Of a stretch of 64,000 bases of DNA, positions 35,157 to 45,658 are shown in pieces. The stretch is from Melastoma dodecandrum (lineage: Eukaryota; Streptophyta; Magnoliopsida; Myrtales; Melastomataceae), in NCBI GenBank assembly GCA_029817715.1, contig JARUPY010000091.1:2556501-2620500 (forward strand), read 5' to 3'. A program made the translations under genes and the position numbers. The first letter of the stretch is position 1. Each line of letters begins with the position of its first letter. The notes under the pieces were generated by a model, which ran no database searches, had not been told where the DNA came from, and saw nothing but the letters and a program-made list of their open reading frames with translations.

Positions 35157-35663
35157 TCAGCGCTTCGACATCGTCACCGAGACGTTGGTGATGTCGGTGC
35201 CGGTCGGCGAGATCGTCACCGACTGGCGGCCGGCGCGTGCGGCGATGCCGATGCGCGCCGTGAAGCCGAGGCCGTTGACCTGCGCCGAGATCTGCGTCGG
35301 CGTGATGCTGCCGACGATGCGGCCGTTGGCGCCGCGCGAGGTCTCCGACCAGCTGCCCGAGATCGAGTTGCCGGCGGCCTGGACGTTCGACACCACGTTG
35401 AACTTGTAGCTGTCGCTCGCGCAGGTCAGGTTCTGCGCCAGCGTCGTCCCGTCGCCGCCGACGTCGTAATGGGCCTTGCAGCGCAACCGCTCCTTCGAGC
35501 CGTTGTCGATCGAGATGACGCCGGCCCCCGTCCAATTGCCCTCGAACGAGCTGAACGGCCCGGCTTGAGCCGGCATCGCCGTCGCCAGCGAGGCCAGTGC
35601 GGCGCCCGCCACAAGCGCGATCATCCGTCGCGACGAACGCGGGCTTCCAAGCATGAGAATCAT
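35157..35663 (-). CDS. Exported hypothetical protein
   Basis: The 168-residue protein has a signal peptide (hydrophobic stretch about 16-30, cut after PAQA near residue 34). The mature part is beta-rich: GNWTGAGVISIDNGSKERLRCKAHY, NLTCASDSYKF, ISGSWSETSRGANGRIVG. Two cysteines may form a disulfide. It resembles a widespread but uncharacterised alphaproteobacterial periplasmic family. The ATG at 35663 has GAGGAAA seven bases upstream. Function unknown. Confidence 0.8.
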   Translation of the reverse strand: MILMLGSPRSSRRMIALVAGAALASLATAMPAQAGPFSSFEGNWTGAGVISIDNGSKERLRCKAHYDVGGDGTTLAQNLTCASDSYKFNVVSNVQAAGNSISGSWSETSRGANGRIVGSITPTQISAQVNGLGFTARIGIAARAGRQSVTISPTGTDITNVSVTMSKR

Positions 35664-35831
35664 TGCGTGCTTTCCTCGTTGCGACGATGGCCAGCCTCAG
35701 CTGTGCCGTTCGGCCGAAACGTGAGGGAAACAAGCGGGTTCCGGCGCGAAGGACGACTTCATACACCAGCGCGCGCGTGCTTGCCTACAATCGAACCGTC
35801 CCCCGCCCTTGGTCTTAAGTCGCGGCGCGCG

Positions 35832-36506
35832 CTAGCGGATCGGGACGTCGAAGGACGTCGCGGGGAACGGCTCGCCCTTCAAGGTGAAGTGCCACCATTC
35901 CTTGTCGTAGGGCGAAAAGCCGCGCGCCTGCATCGCCTGCGCGAGGAGGGCGCGGTTGGCGGCCGCGTCCCGCGGCTGCCCCGGCGCGTCGGGATGCGAC
36001 GCCGGCCCGAAGAGGTCGAACGGCGTGCCCATCGTCAGCGGCCGCCCGTCGCGACGATCGACCAGCGTGAGGTCGACCGTCGAGCCGCGCGAATGCGCCG
36101 AGCGCGCCGCGATGTAGCCCTCGGCGAAGAGGCGGGACTTCGGCAGGTCGGGGTAGAACTCGCGCTTTCCCGCCTCCTGCCCTGGCGCCTTTGCCCAGTC
36201 GACAAAGCGGGCCACGGCGCGCAGCGGGCGGTAGCAGTCGTAGACGAGCAGGCCGAGGCCGCGCGGCGCGAGGTCGGCCTGCACGCCGGCAAGCGCGCTC
36301 GCGGCCTCGCGCGTCAGCCAGCAGCGCGGCGCCCCGTAGCCGGCGACCGGCGCGCCAGTGAAGTTGTGCGCGCCGGCGTAGCGGATGTCGGTGCGCAGGC
36401 CCGGCACGATGGTCGCGGCGTCGACGAAGTCCGGGGGCATCGCCGGATCGGCCGCCGCGGCCCCGGCGCCGAGCCAGGCCAGGGCGATCACCGCAGCTCT
36501 CCGCAT
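35832..36506 (-). CDS. D-alanyl-D-alanine dipeptidase, VanX/DdpX type (peptidase M15D)
   Basis: The 224-residue exported enzyme (signal peptide about 1-20) has the zinc-ligand motif SAHSRGSTVD and the catalytic EWWHF, plus VYDCYRPLRAVARF. It cleaves D-Ala-D-Ala, released during cell-wall turnover. It is not part of a van resistance cluster: no ligase or dehydrogenase genes are adjacent, so a recycling or nutrient role is likely. Confidence 0.93.
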   Translation of the reverse strand: MRRAAVIALAWLGAGAAAADPAMPPDFVDAATIVPGLRTDIRYAGAHNFTGAPVAGYGAPRCWLTREAASALAGVQADLAPRGLGLLVYDCYRPLRAVARFVDWAKAPGQEAGKREFYPDLPKSRLFAEGYIAARSAHSRGSTVDLTLVDRRDGRPLTMGTPFDLFGPASHPDAPGQPRDAAANRALLAQAMQARGFSPYDKEWWHFTLKGEPFPATSFDVPIR

Positions 36507-36576
36507 CCGCCTTCTCCCCTGATTCAGGCCGCGCTAACGCCCCTCTCTTAAGCTTCCGCGCGAAGAAGGGCGATCG

Positions 36577-37737
36577 ATGCGCGAACAGGTCGAGGTTGCG
36601 ATCGTCGGCGGCGGCATGGCGGGCTCGCTCCTCGCCGCTCTGCTCGCCCGCGCCGGACATCGCGTCGTGCTGTGCGACCTGCACGAGACCTATCCGCCGG
36701 ACTTCCGCGCCGAAAAGCTGTCGCCGCCGCAGATCGCGAGCCTGGAGGCGCTCGGCTTCGGCGAGGCGCTGCATCGCGCCGCGACGCCGGTCGGCGAGCT
36801 GGCGATCGCCCGCTTCGGCCGCATCGTCCAGCGTCGCCCCAGTCGCGAGCTGGCGATCGACTACCCCGATCTCGTCGCCTGCGCCCGCACCCAGGTGCCG
36901 GCGGATGCCCTGCGGATCGGCCGCGTCACGGCGGTCGAGCCCGCGCCCGGGGGCGCCTGCGTCCGGCTCGGCGACGGCCGGGAGATCGCGGCGCGCCTCG
37001 TCGTCGTCGCGACCGGGCTGGCGCGGGGCCTCGTCGAGGGCTGCGGCTTCCGCCGGCGGCTGCTCGACCCCGAGCATTGCCTGGCGATCGGCTTCGACGT
37101 CGCGCTCGCGGACCGAGGCGCGGCTCGGACGGCCCTCACCTACCATGGCCAGCATCGCGACGACCGCTCCGCCTATCTGACGCTGTTCCCGCTCGGCGAT
37201 CGCCTGCGCGCCAACCTCTTCGTCTACCGCCGCCACGGCGAGGACTGGGCCGCGGCGTTCCGGGCGCGTCCCGCCGAGACGCTCCGCGCGATGATGCCGG
37301 GCCTCGCGCCGATCCTCGGTGAGTTCGAGGTCTCGGGTCGCGTCGTCACCCGCCCGATCGCGCTGCATGTCACCGAGGATCCCGTCCGCGACGGCGTCGT
37401 GCTGATCGGCGACGCCTTCGCGACCACCTGCCCCACCGGCGGCGTCGGGCTCGACAAGGTGCTCACCGACGTCGAGCGCCTCGTCGCGCTGGTCCCCGGC
37501 TGGCTCGCCGCCAACGACACGAGCGCGGCGGCGACGGCGCGCTTCTACGCCGACCCCGCCAAGCGGGCCTGCGATGCCGAGGCGCGGCGGCGCGACGCCT
37601 ACGCGCGGGGCATGGCGCTCGACCCGGGCCTGACGTGGACGGCGCGCCGCTGGCGCAATTTCCTCGCGCTGCAGGGGCTGAGCTGGCTGCGGCGCGTGCT
37701 GCCGGCCGCCGTCGCGAAGGCGCCGCTCTCCCGCTGA
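36577..37737 (+). CDS. FAD-dependent monooxygenase/oxidoreductase (group A type)
   Basis: The 386-residue flavoprotein has the Rossmann motif VAIVGGGMAGSLLAALLARAG at 7-27, an internal ARLVVVATG segment and the second FAD motif GVVLIGDAFATTCPTGGVGLDKVLTDV near 285. This is the PHBH-like fold used by hydroxylases and geranylgeranyl reductases. The substrate is unknown and the gene stands alone on its strand. Confidence 0.85.
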   Translation: MREQVEVAIVGGGMAGSLLAALLARAGHRVVLCDLHETYPPDFRAEKLSPPQIASLEALGFGEALHRAATPVGELAIARFGRIVQRRPSRELAIDYPDLVACARTQVPADALRIGRVTAVEPAPGGACVRLGDGREIAARLVVVATGLARGLVEGCGFRRRLLDPEHCLAIGFDVALADRGAARTALTYHGQHRDDRSAYLTLFPLGDRLRANLFVYRRHGEDWAAAFRARPAETLRAMMPGLAPILGEFEVSGRVVTRPIALHVTEDPVRDGVVLIGDAFATTCPTGGVGLDKVLTDVERLVALVPGWLAANDTSAAATARFYADPAKRACDAEARRRDAYARGMALDPGLTWTARRWRNFLALQGLSWLRRVLPAAVAKAPLSR

Positions 37738-37777
37738 GGTCGCTTGGCAGGTTCGCTTATTGACGCGCGATCTTAAG

Positions 37778-37810
37778 CGCGTTTATACGCGTTTTGCCAT
37801 GAAAACACGT
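37778..37810. promoter_or_regulatory. Overlapping palindromes before the DeoR gene
   Basis: CGCGT-TTAT-ACGCG (37778-37791) and ACGCGTTTT-GCCATG-AAAACACGT (37787-37810, one mismatch) overlap, ending 8 bases before the regulator's ATG. They are good candidates for the operator by which the DeoR-type protein controls its own operon. Confidence 0.5.
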
Positions 37811-37818
37811 GATTGCTC

Positions 37819-38568
37819 ATGATCCGCGAGGACAGGCTCGCCGCCATCGCCGATCGCCTGATCGTCGAGGGCCGCGTGGTCGCGACCGACATCGCCGACC
37901 ACTTCGCGGTGCCGGTCGACACGATCCGCCGCGACCTGCGCGATCTCGCGGCGCGCGGCGTCTGCCGGCGCGTCTACGGCGGCGCGCTGCGCAACGCCCG
38001 GCCCGGCGCCGCCGAACGGCGGCCCGCCGCGCTGTCCGCGCTCGCGGCGGCCGCCGTCCGCCACGTGCGCGCCGGCAGCCTCGTCTTCATCGACGCCGGG
38101 CGCACCAATCTCGCCATCGCCGAGGCGCTGCCCGAGGACGCGGGCCTCACCGTGGTGACGACCAGCCCGGCGGTCGCCGCCGCGCTCGTCGGGCGCCGCG
38201 GGCTCGATCTCGTGATGGTCGGCGGTCGCATCAGCCCCGTCAGCGGCAGCGCGCTCGGCGCGATCGCCAGCGAGACCGTACGCGACCTGCGCGCCGATCT
38301 CTGCCTGCTCGGCGCCTGCGCGGTGGCGGCCGAGGGCATCAGCGCCTTCGACATCGAGGACGCGGCGCTGAAGCGCACCATCGCCGAGAGCAGCGACCGC
38401 GTTCTCGTCGCGGCGACCGCCGACAAGGTCGGCACGCGGGCGCCGTTCCCGATCGCGCCGCTGTCCGCCATCGACCTCCTGCTGGTCGAGGCGGGCGCGC
38501 CGGCGGCCGAGGTCGCCCGCATCCGCGAGACCGGCGCCCTCATGGAGGTCGTCCCTGCCGATGCTTGA
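37819..38568 (+). CDS. DeoR-family transcriptional regulator
   Basis: The 249-residue regulator (from ATG 37819) has an N-terminal HTH (RLAAIADRLIVEGRVVATDIADHFAVPVDTIRRDLRDLAARG) with the DeoR motif, and a DeoRC sugar-phosphate sensor domain (SLVFIDAGRTNLAIAEAL, TVVTTSPAVAAAL, LMVGGRIS-like, ALKRTIAESSDRVLVAATADKVG). It overlaps the MFS gene by 8 bases and probably controls it in response to a sugar phosphate. Confidence 0.93.
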   Translation: MIREDRLAAIADRLIVEGRVVATDIADHFAVPVDTIRRDLRDLAARGVCRRVYGGALRNARPGAAERRPAALSALAAAAVRHVRAGSLVFIDAGRTNLAIAEALPEDAGLTVVTTSPAVAAALVGRRGLDLVMVGGRISPVSGSALGAIASETVRDLRADLCLLGACAVAAEGISAFDIEDAALKRTIAESSDRVLVAATADKVGTRAPFPIAPLSAIDLLLVEAGAPAAEVARIRETGALMEVVPADA

Positions 38569-39730
38569 TTGCCTCCCGACGACGGCCGACACGCCGGCGA
38601 GCCGCCTCGCCACCCGCCTCGCCTTCTTCGCCTCCGGCTTCGGCCTCGCCGCCTGGGCGCCGCTCGTGCCCTATGCGAAGGCGCGGCTGCAGATCGACGA
38701 TGCCGGGCTCGGCCTCGTCCTGCTCGGGCTCGGACTCGGCTCGGTGGTCGCCATGCCGATCGCCGGCGGTCTCGTCGCGCGCCACGGCAGCCGGCCGATG
38801 ATCCTCGCCTCGGGGCTCGGCCTCGCCGCGGTGCTGCCGCTGCTGGCGAGCGTCGCCAGCCCGCTCGGCCTTGCTGCGAGCCTGCTGCTCTTCGGCGTGG
38901 TCGTCGGGGCGATCGACGTCGCCATGAACGTGCATGCCGTCGAAGTCGAGTCCGCGGCAGGCGTACCCCTGATGTCGGGCTTCCACGGTCTCTTCAGCCT
39001 CGGCGGCCTCGCCGGCGCCGGCAGCGTCACGGCGCTGCTCGCCCTCGGCACCGCGCCGCTGCCCGCCGCGCTTGCCGCCAGCGTCGTCGTGCTCGTCGCC
39101 GTGGCGGCGGCGATGCCGCGCCTCCTGCGCGCCAAGCCAAACAACGTGCCCACGGAGCGCCCGCCGATGTTCGCGCTGCCGCACGGCACCGTCGTCGTCT
39201 TCGGCCTGATGGCCTTCGCCGCCTTCCTCACCGAGGGCGCGATGCTCGACTGGGGCGGCCTCTATCTCATCAACGAGCGCGGCCTGCCGCCGCAATTCGG
39301 CGGCCTCGCCTACGCGCTGTTCTCGGTGGCGATGGTGGTCGGGCGGCTCGCCGGCGACCGGGTGATCGCGGCGCTCGGCGGCGTCCGCACGATCCTCGCC
39401 GGCGCCGCGCTGACGACGGCCGGCTTCGCCGTCCTGTTGCTCGCGCCCGGCGCGCTCGCCGCCGCCGGCTTCGTGCTCGTCGGGCTCGGGGCGGCGACGC
39501 GCGTGCCGATCCTGTTCTCCGCCGCCGGCCGCCAGGAGGCGATGCCGCCGGCCCTCGCCCTCGCCGCGATGGTCACCATCGGCTACGCCGGCGTGCTGGC
39601 GGGACCGGCGGCGATCGGCTTCGTCGCCCAGGCGACCAGCCTGCCGTTCGCCTTCGCCTGCCTCGCCGTCCTCATGCTGCTGATCCCCGCCTTCGGCCGC
39701 GTCGGCCGCGCTCTTGAGAGCCCGACATGA
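38561..39730 (+). CDS. MFS transporter, YbjJ-like
   Basis: The 389-residue protein has about 12 helices, beginning FFASGFGLAAWAPLVPYAKARL, with the FHGLFSLGGLAGAG and DWGGLYLINERG segments typical of YbjJ-type transporters. It overlaps both neighbours (8 bases with the DeoR gene, 4 with the VOC gene), forming a tight operon. A sugar or sugar derivative is a likely substrate given the regulator, but this is inferred. Confidence 0.9.
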   Translation: MLDCLPTTADTPASRLATRLAFFASGFGLAAWAPLVPYAKARLQIDDAGLGLVLLGLGLGSVVAMPIAGGLVARHGSRPMILASGLGLAAVLPLLASVASPLGLAASLLLFGVVVGAIDVAMNVHAVEVESAAGVPLMSGFHGLFSLGGLAGAGSVTALLALGTAPLPAALAASVVVLVAVAAAMPRLLRAKPNNVPTERPPMFALPHGTVVVFGLMAFAAFLTEGAMLDWGGLYLINERGLPPQFGGLAYALFSVAMVVGRLAGDRVIAALGGVRTILAGAALTTAGFAVLLLAPGALAAAGFVLVGLGAATRVPILFSAAGRQEAMPPALALAAMVTIGYAGVLAGPAAIGFVAQATSLPFAFACLAVLMLLIPAFGRVGRALESPT

Positions 39731-40101
39731 AGCTCGACCACCTGGCCGTCTGGACGCGCGACATCGATCGCCTCGCCGCCTTCTGGCAGGAGACGTTTGG
39801 AGCCGAGGTCGGCGCGCTCTACGAGAGCCGCAACCAGATCGGCTTCCGCTCGCGCTTCGTGACGCTGCCGGGCGGCCTGCGGCTCGAGCTGATGTCGTCG
39901 CCCGCCCACGCCGCGCCGGAGCCGCCCGACCGCACCGGCCTCGCGCATATCGCGCTGTCGCTCGGCGGCGAGGCGGCCGTCGACGCGGCGGCCGAGCGGC
40001 TCGCGGCGCACCTCGTCGCCAAGCCGCGCCGCACCGGCGACGGCTATTACGAGGCGATCATCCGCGACCCCGACGGCAATTTCGTCGAGCTGGTGGCCTG
40101 A
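39727..40101 (+). CDS. VOC-family (glyoxalase/bleomycin resistance) protein
   Basis: The 124-residue protein has the paired beta-alpha-beta-beta-beta units of the VOC fold: LDHLAVWTRDIDRLAAFWQETFG at the start, HIALSLGGE in the middle and YYEAIIRDPDGNFVELVA at the end, which supplies the metal-binding His and Glu positions. It may be a lyase, isomerase or dioxygenase of small molecules. Last gene of the DeoR-MFS-VOC unit. Confidence 0.9.
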   Translation: MKLDHLAVWTRDIDRLAAFWQETFGAEVGALYESRNQIGFRSRFVTLPGGLRLELMSSPAHAAPEPPDRTGLAHIALSLGGEAAVDAAAERLAAHLVAKPRRTGDGYYEAIIRDPDGNFVELVA

Positions 40102-40157
40102 CGGCGCGGGCGTGGCGCCCAGTTGCTCCGCCTCGGCCGCAATGCCACCGTCGCGGG

Positions 40158-41312
40158 ATGCGTCGCGAAAAGATCTCCCCGGCCCAGGCGCGACGCATCG
40201 CGCTTGCGGCGCAGGGCTTCGGCCAGGCGCGCCCGGCGGCCGTCGACCAGGGACATCTGCGCCGCACGGTCGAGCGACTGGGGCTGCACCAGATCGACAG
40301 CGTCAACGTGCTGGCGCGCGCGCATTACCTGCCCGCCTTCTCGCGGCTCGGCGCCTACGACAGCGGGCTGCTCGAGCGCGCGGCGTGGGGACGCCGCAGC
40401 GAGCGCCGGCTGTTCGAGTACTGGGCGCACGAGGCCTCGCTGCTGCCGCTCGCGCTGCACCCGCTGCTGCGCTGGCGCATGGCGCGCGCGGACAGAGGCG
40501 AGACCGGCTACGTGCAGATCCGCGACATCGCCCGCGAGCGCCGCGCCGAGGCGATGGCGCTCGTCGATCGCATCCGCGCGGAGGGGCCGATGGCCGCCTC
40601 CGATCTCGGCAGCGGCCGGCCCGGCTGGTGGGAGTGGAGCGAGGCCAAGCGCCTGCTCGAATGGGCGTTCTGGGCCGGCCACGTCACCACCGCGACGCGC
40701 CGGCGCAGCTTCGAGCGCGTCTACGACATCACCGAGCGCGTCGTGCCGGCGGCGATCCGCGAGCTGCCGACGCCGGACGAGGCCGCGGCGCAGAAGGCCC
40801 TCGTCGAGCTGGCGGCGCGGGCGCTCGGCCTCGCCACGGCGATGGACCTGCGCGACTATTTCCGGCTCGGGCCGGCGGACGGCACGCGTGCCGTGGCGGC
40901 GCTCGTCGAGGAGGGCGTGCTCGTGCCGGTGGACGTGCCGGGCTGGCCGGCGACCTACCTGCACCGCGAGGCGCGCCGGCCGCGCAAGATCGTCGGCCGC
41001 GCGCTGCTCGCCCCGTTCGACCCGCTGATCTGGGAGCGGGCGCGCACCGAGCGGCTGTTCGGCTTCCGCTACCGCATCGAGATCTACACGCCGGCCGAGA
41101 AGCGCCAGCACGGCTATTACGTGCTGCCGTTCCTGCTCGACGAGGCCCTCGTCGCCCGCGTCGACCTCAAGGCCGACCGGCAGGCGGGCTGCCTGCGCGT
41201 GCATGCCGTGCATCTCGAGCCGGAGGCGCCGCCGCACGCGCGCGACGAGTTGGCGGCGGAGCTCGCGCTTCTGGCAGAATGGCTCGGGCTGGAGCGGGTC
41301 GTCACGTCCTGA
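40158..41312 (+). CDS. YcaQ-type DNA glycosylase (interstrand crosslink repair)
   Basis: The 384-residue protein belongs to the HTH_42/YcaQ-AlkZ family of winged-helix glycosylases. The QxD catalytic motif appears in LHQIDSVNVLARAHYLPAFSRLG, and FEYWAHEASLLP and LLAPFDPLIWERARTERLFGF are family hallmarks. E. coli YcaQ unhooks alkylated bases and crosslinks. It stands 57 bases after the VOC gene and may be expressed with it. Confidence 0.9.
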   Translation: MRREKISPAQARRIALAAQGFGQARPAAVDQGHLRRTVERLGLHQIDSVNVLARAHYLPAFSRLGAYDSGLLERAAWGRRSERRLFEYWAHEASLLPLALHPLLRWRMARADRGETGYVQIRDIARERRAEAMALVDRIRAEGPMAASDLGSGRPGWWEWSEAKRLLEWAFWAGHVTTATRRRSFERVYDITERVVPAAIRELPTPDEAAAQKALVELAARALGLATAMDLRDYFRLGPADGTRAVAALVEEGVLVPVDVPGWPATYLHREARRPRKIVGRALLAPFDPLIWERARTERLFGFRYRIEIYTPAEKRQHGYYVLPFLLDEALVARVDLKADRQAGCLRVHAVHLEPEAPPHARDELAAELALLAEWLGLERVVTS

Positions 41313-41319
41313 GCGGCGC

Positions 41320-41898
41320 TCAGACATCCTCCAGGGCATCCAGCGCCAGCGCGAACGCCTCGGGCGCATGGCGTGGCACGAGGCGCGTCGCCGCGTCGAC
41401 GACATCGACGCGGGCGTATCCCGCCGCCGTCACCTCGTCGTGGCGATGCACGAGGCGCCGCCTGGCGTCGACGACCCACAGCTCGCGCACGCCGAAGGCG
41501 GCATAGACCTGCGGCTTGCGGTGGAGATCGAAGTCGAGCGAGGAATCGGCGACCTCGACCGCCAGCAGCACGTCGGGCCCGGTCACCTCGACGAGGCGCT
41601 TGGTGCGCGCGACGACGATGAAGTCCGGCTCCACGTAGTTCTGCGCATCGAGGCGCAGGCCGGTCTCGGGCGCGACGAGGAAATCGTCGGGGCAGGCGCG
41701 GCCCCACCGGCGATTGAGGGCGATCTTGATCGCCTCGTGACGCGCACCTTTCGCGGACATCGGCACCAGCTCCCCGCCGATCAGCTCGACGCGCTCGTCG
41801 GGCGCGAGGATGCCGGCCTCCACCATCCGCTCGAGGTCGGCGATGGTGAACGCGCGGCGGTCGAGCCCCTCGGCGGCGCGGGTGACCTGGATGTTCAT
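41320..41898 (-). CDS. Uma2-family (DUF820) predicted endonuclease
   Basis: The 192-residue protein has the PD-(D/E)xK-like core of Uma2 proteins: [34 protein letters not shown] and [36 protein letters not shown]. These are common in genomes of many phyla and their role is not settled. Its end lies 8 bases from convergent YcaQ. Confidence 0.92.
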   Translation of the reverse strand: MNIQVTRAAEGLDRRAFTIADLERMVEAGILAPDERVELIGGELVPMSAKGARHEAIKIALNRRWGRACPDDFLVAPETGLRLDAQNYVEPDFIVVARTKRLVEVTGPDVLLAVEVADSSLDFDLHRKPQVYAAFGVRELWVVDARRRLVHRHDEVTAAGYARVDVVDAATRLVPRHAPEAFALALDALEDV

Positions 41899-42080
41899 GC
41901 CCGCGAGATTACCAGCGGTTGCGGCCGCACGCGAGACCGATTCGCGGGCGCCCGCGCTGGCGTCCGACGCTCAAGCCTTGCCAACTTACCGTCGCCCCGT
42001 CACAAGAGCGCTCGCCATTCAGCCGGGCCGCCCGCGGCCCCATATTTGCGCGCGTCGCTCTCGGCGCGCGGGGACCGGAC

Positions 42081-43829
42081 ATGCCGAAACGCACAGACCT
42101 CTCGACCATCCTGATCATCGGCGCCGGGCCGATCATCATCGGGCAGGCGTGCGAGTTCGACTATTCGGGCACCCAGGCGCTGAAGGCGCTGAAGGCCGAG
42201 GGCTACCGGATCGTGCTGGTGAACTCGAACCCGGCGACGATCATGACCGACCCGGAGCTCGCCCACCGCACCTATGTCGAGCCGATCACCCCGGAGGTCG
42301 TCGCCAAGATCATCGCCAAGGAGCGCGAGACGGAAAAGGGCGGCTTCGCGCTGCTGCCGACCATGGGCGGCCAGACCGCGCTGAACTGCGCGTTGTCGCT
42401 GCAGCGGATGGGCGTGCTGAAGGAACACAATATCGAGATGATCGGCGCCACGGCCGAGGCGATCGACAAGGCCGAGGACCGCGAGAAATTCCGCGAGGCG
42501 ATGACCAAGATCGGCCTCTCGACGCCGCGCTCGCACCACGTGAAGACGCTGTCGGCGGCGCTCGCCGTGCTCGACGACGTCGGCCTGCCGGCGATCATCC
42601 GCCCGAGCTTCACCATGGGCGGCACCGGCGGCGGCATCGCCTACACCAAGACCGAGTACATCGAGATCATCGAGGGCGGCATCGACGCCTCGCCGACCAA
42701 CGAGGTCCTCGTCGAGGAGTCCGTGCTCGGCTGGAAGGAATTCGAGATGGAGGTGGTCCGCGACAAGGCGGACAATTGCATCATCGTCTGCGCGATCGAG
42801 AACATCGACCCGATGGGCGTCCACACCGGCGATTCCATCACCGTCGCGCCGGCGCTCACGCTCACCGACAAGGAATACCAGGTGATGCGCGACGCCTCGC
42901 TGGCGGTGCTGCGCGAGATCGGCGTCGAGACCGGCGGCAGCAACGTCCAGTTCGCGGTCGATCCCGCCACGGGGAAGATGATCGTCATCGAGATGAACCC
43001 GCGCGTGTCGCGCTCGTCGGCGCTGGCCTCGAAGGCGACCGGCTTCCCGATCGCCAAGGTCGCCGCCAAGCTCGCGGTCGGCTACACGCTCGACGAGATC
43101 GCCAACGACATCACCGGCGGCGCCACGCCGGCGTCGTTCGAGCCGTCGATCGACTACGTGGTCACCAAGGTCCCGCGCTTCGCCTTCGAGAAATTCCCGG
43201 GCGCCGAGCCGATCCTCACCACCGCGATGAAGTCGGTCGGCGAGGCGATGGCGATCGGCCGGACCTTCGGCGAGAGCCTGCAGAAGGCGCTGCGCTCGCT
43301 GGAGACCGGCCTCTCCGGCCTCGACGAGGTCGAGATCGAGGGCCAGGGCGACGATGCCCGCGAGAACATGGGCCTGGTGCGCGCCGCGCTCGGCCGGCCG
43401 ACGCCGGACCGGCTGCTGGTGGTCGGGCAGGCGCTGCGCTGGGGCATGAGCGTCGCCGAGATCCACGAGGCCTGCAAGATCGACCCGTGGTTCATCGAGC
43501 GCCTCGCCGAGATCGTCGCGCTCGAGAAGAAGGTGCGCGCGCACGGCCTGCCGAAGGATGCCGCCAACCTGCGCAAGCTGAAGGCGGCGGGCTTCTCCGA
43601 CGAGCGGCTGGCGTCGCTGACCGGCCGCGAGCAGGTGGACGTGCGCAAGGCGCGGCACGCGCTCGGCGTGCGCCCGGTCTACAAGCGCATCGACACCTGC
43701 GCCGCCGAGTTCGCCTCGCCCACCGCCTACATGTACTCGACCTACGCCGCGCCGTTCGGCGCCGGCGCGCCGGTCGACGAGGCGCGGCCGTCCGACCGCA
43801 ACAAGGTGGTCATTCTCGGCGGCGGCCCG

Positions 43830-43861
<32 letters not shown>

Positions 43862-44529
43862 TTGCTGCTGCCACGCCTCGTTCGCGCTGCGCGACGAGGG
43901 CTACGAGACCATCATGGTCAACTGCAATCCTGAGACGGTGTCGACCGACTACGACACGTCGGACCGGCTCTATTTCGAGCCGCTGACCGCCGAGGACGTG
44001 CTCGAGATCCTCGAGACCGAGCGGTCGGCCGGCACGCTGAAGGGCTGCATCGTCCAGTTCGGCGGCCAGACGCCGCTGAAGCTGGCGCCGGCGCTGGAGA
44101 AGGCCGGCATCCCGATCCTCGGCACCACCGTCGACTCGATCGACCTCGCCGAGGACCGCGACCGCTTCAAGCGGCTGCTCGACAAGCTCGACCTGCGCCA
44201 GCCGAAGAACGGCATCGCCTATTCGGTCGAGCAGGCGCGGCTCGTCGCCGCCGACCTCGGCCTGCCGCTGGTGGCGCGGCCGTCCAACGTGCTCGGCGGC
44301 CGCGCGATGGCGATCCTGCGCGACGAGAACGCGCTCGGCGAGTACCTGCTCGGCACGCTGCCCGGCCTGGTGCCGTCCGAGATCAAGGCGCGCTACCCCA
44401 ACGACAAGACCGGGCAGATCAACACGGTGCTCGGCACCAACCCGCTGCTGTTCGACCGCTATCTCGCCGACGCGATCGAGGTCGACGTCGACGCGCTGTC
44501 GGACGGCAAGGACGTGTTCATCGCCGGCA

Positions 44530-44560
<31 letters not shown>

Positions 44561-45413
44561 TTCCGGCGATTCCGCCTGCTCGCTGCCGCCGCGCTCGCTC
44601 ACGCCGGAGACTTTGGCCGAGCTGGAGACGCAGACGCGCCGCCTTGCCCTGGCGCTCAACGTCGTCGGCCTGATGAACGTGCAATATGCCCTGAAGGACG
44701 GCGACGTCTACGTGCTCGAGGTCAACCCGCGCGCCTCGCGCACGGTGCCGTTCGTGGCCAAGGTCATCGGCCAGCCGATCGCCAAGATCGCCGCGCGGCT
44801 GATGGCCGGCGAGTCACTCGCCTCGTTCGCGATGAAGCCGATGACGCCGGACCATATCGGCGTCAAGGAATCGGTGTTTCCGTTCGCGCGGTTCCCCGGC
44901 GTCGACACGGTGCTGGGGCCGGAGATGCGCTCGACCGGCGAGGTCATCGGGCTCGACCGCTCGTTCGGCATCGCCTTCGCCAAGAGCCAGCTCGGCGGCG
45001 GCACCAAGGTGCCGACGAAGGGCGCGGTCTTCGTCTCGGTGCGCGACGCCGACAAGACGCGGGTGCTCGACACGGTGCGCGGCCTCGTGGCGCTCGGCTT
45101 CGTGGTCAAGGCGACGGGGGGCACCGCCCGCTTCCTCGAGCAGAACGGCGTGGCGGCGCAGCGCGTCAACAAGGTGTCCGAGGGGCGGCCGCACATCGTC
45201 GACGCCATCGCCAACGGCCAGGTGCAGCTCGTCTTCAACACGACGGAGGGCGCGCAGGCGCTCAACGATTCGCGCTCGCTGCGCCGCGCCGCGCTGCTCC
45301 ACAAGGTGCCCTACTACACGACGCTGGCGGGCGCCGTCGCGGCCTCCGAGGGCATCCGCGCCTACAAGGCGGGCGACCTCGAGGTGCGCGCGCTGCAGGA
45401 TTATTTCGAGTAG
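42081..45413 (+). CDS. carB: Carbamoyl-phosphate synthase large subunit
   Basis: The 1110-residue synthetase makes carbamoyl phosphate from bicarbonate, ATP and ammonia delivered by CarA, feeding arginine and pyrimidine synthesis. Two ATP-grasp halves are visible ([33 protein letters not shown], and [35 protein letters not shown]), each preceded by a pre-ATP-grasp domain (start [17 protein letters not shown]), with a C-terminal MGS-like regulatory domain ([33 protein letters not shown]). carA is not in the window. Confidence 0.98.
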
Positions 45414-45569
45414 CGGCGCGGACTGGGCACCGGGCGGCACCGACCCCGGCCCTCTTGCATTGGCCGGCGGCTTACACCACTCTTGCGTCCGGCCGTCGCG
45501 GCCCTGCCATTCGGCCGTCACGGACGTCCGGCAGGCGGGTCGCGCGTTTCCCCTTTTGACGTCGCCCGA

Positions 45570-45606
45570 CCGCCGTCCGATCGACGGCGGCGGGCCTTGT
45601 TTTCCT
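45570..45606 (+). terminator. Probable terminator between carB and greA
   Basis: CCGCCGTC/GACGGCGG forms an 8-base stem around CGATC, then GGGCCTTGTTTT. It lies about 50 bases before greA, so it may also act as an attenuator. Confidence 0.55.
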
Positions 45607-45658
45607 TGCGCAAGACCGTCCGACCCGATCGCGGGCCGGCCCTTGAGGTAAGATGACG

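Noticed and set aside
42000..44684. Minus-strand open frame opposite carB
   Set aside because: Shadow of carB; Arg/Asp/Val-rich without domain.
45460..45651. 63-codon open frame between carB and greA
   Set aside because: No ribosome site and composition of non-coding GC-rich DNA; overlaps the probable terminator.
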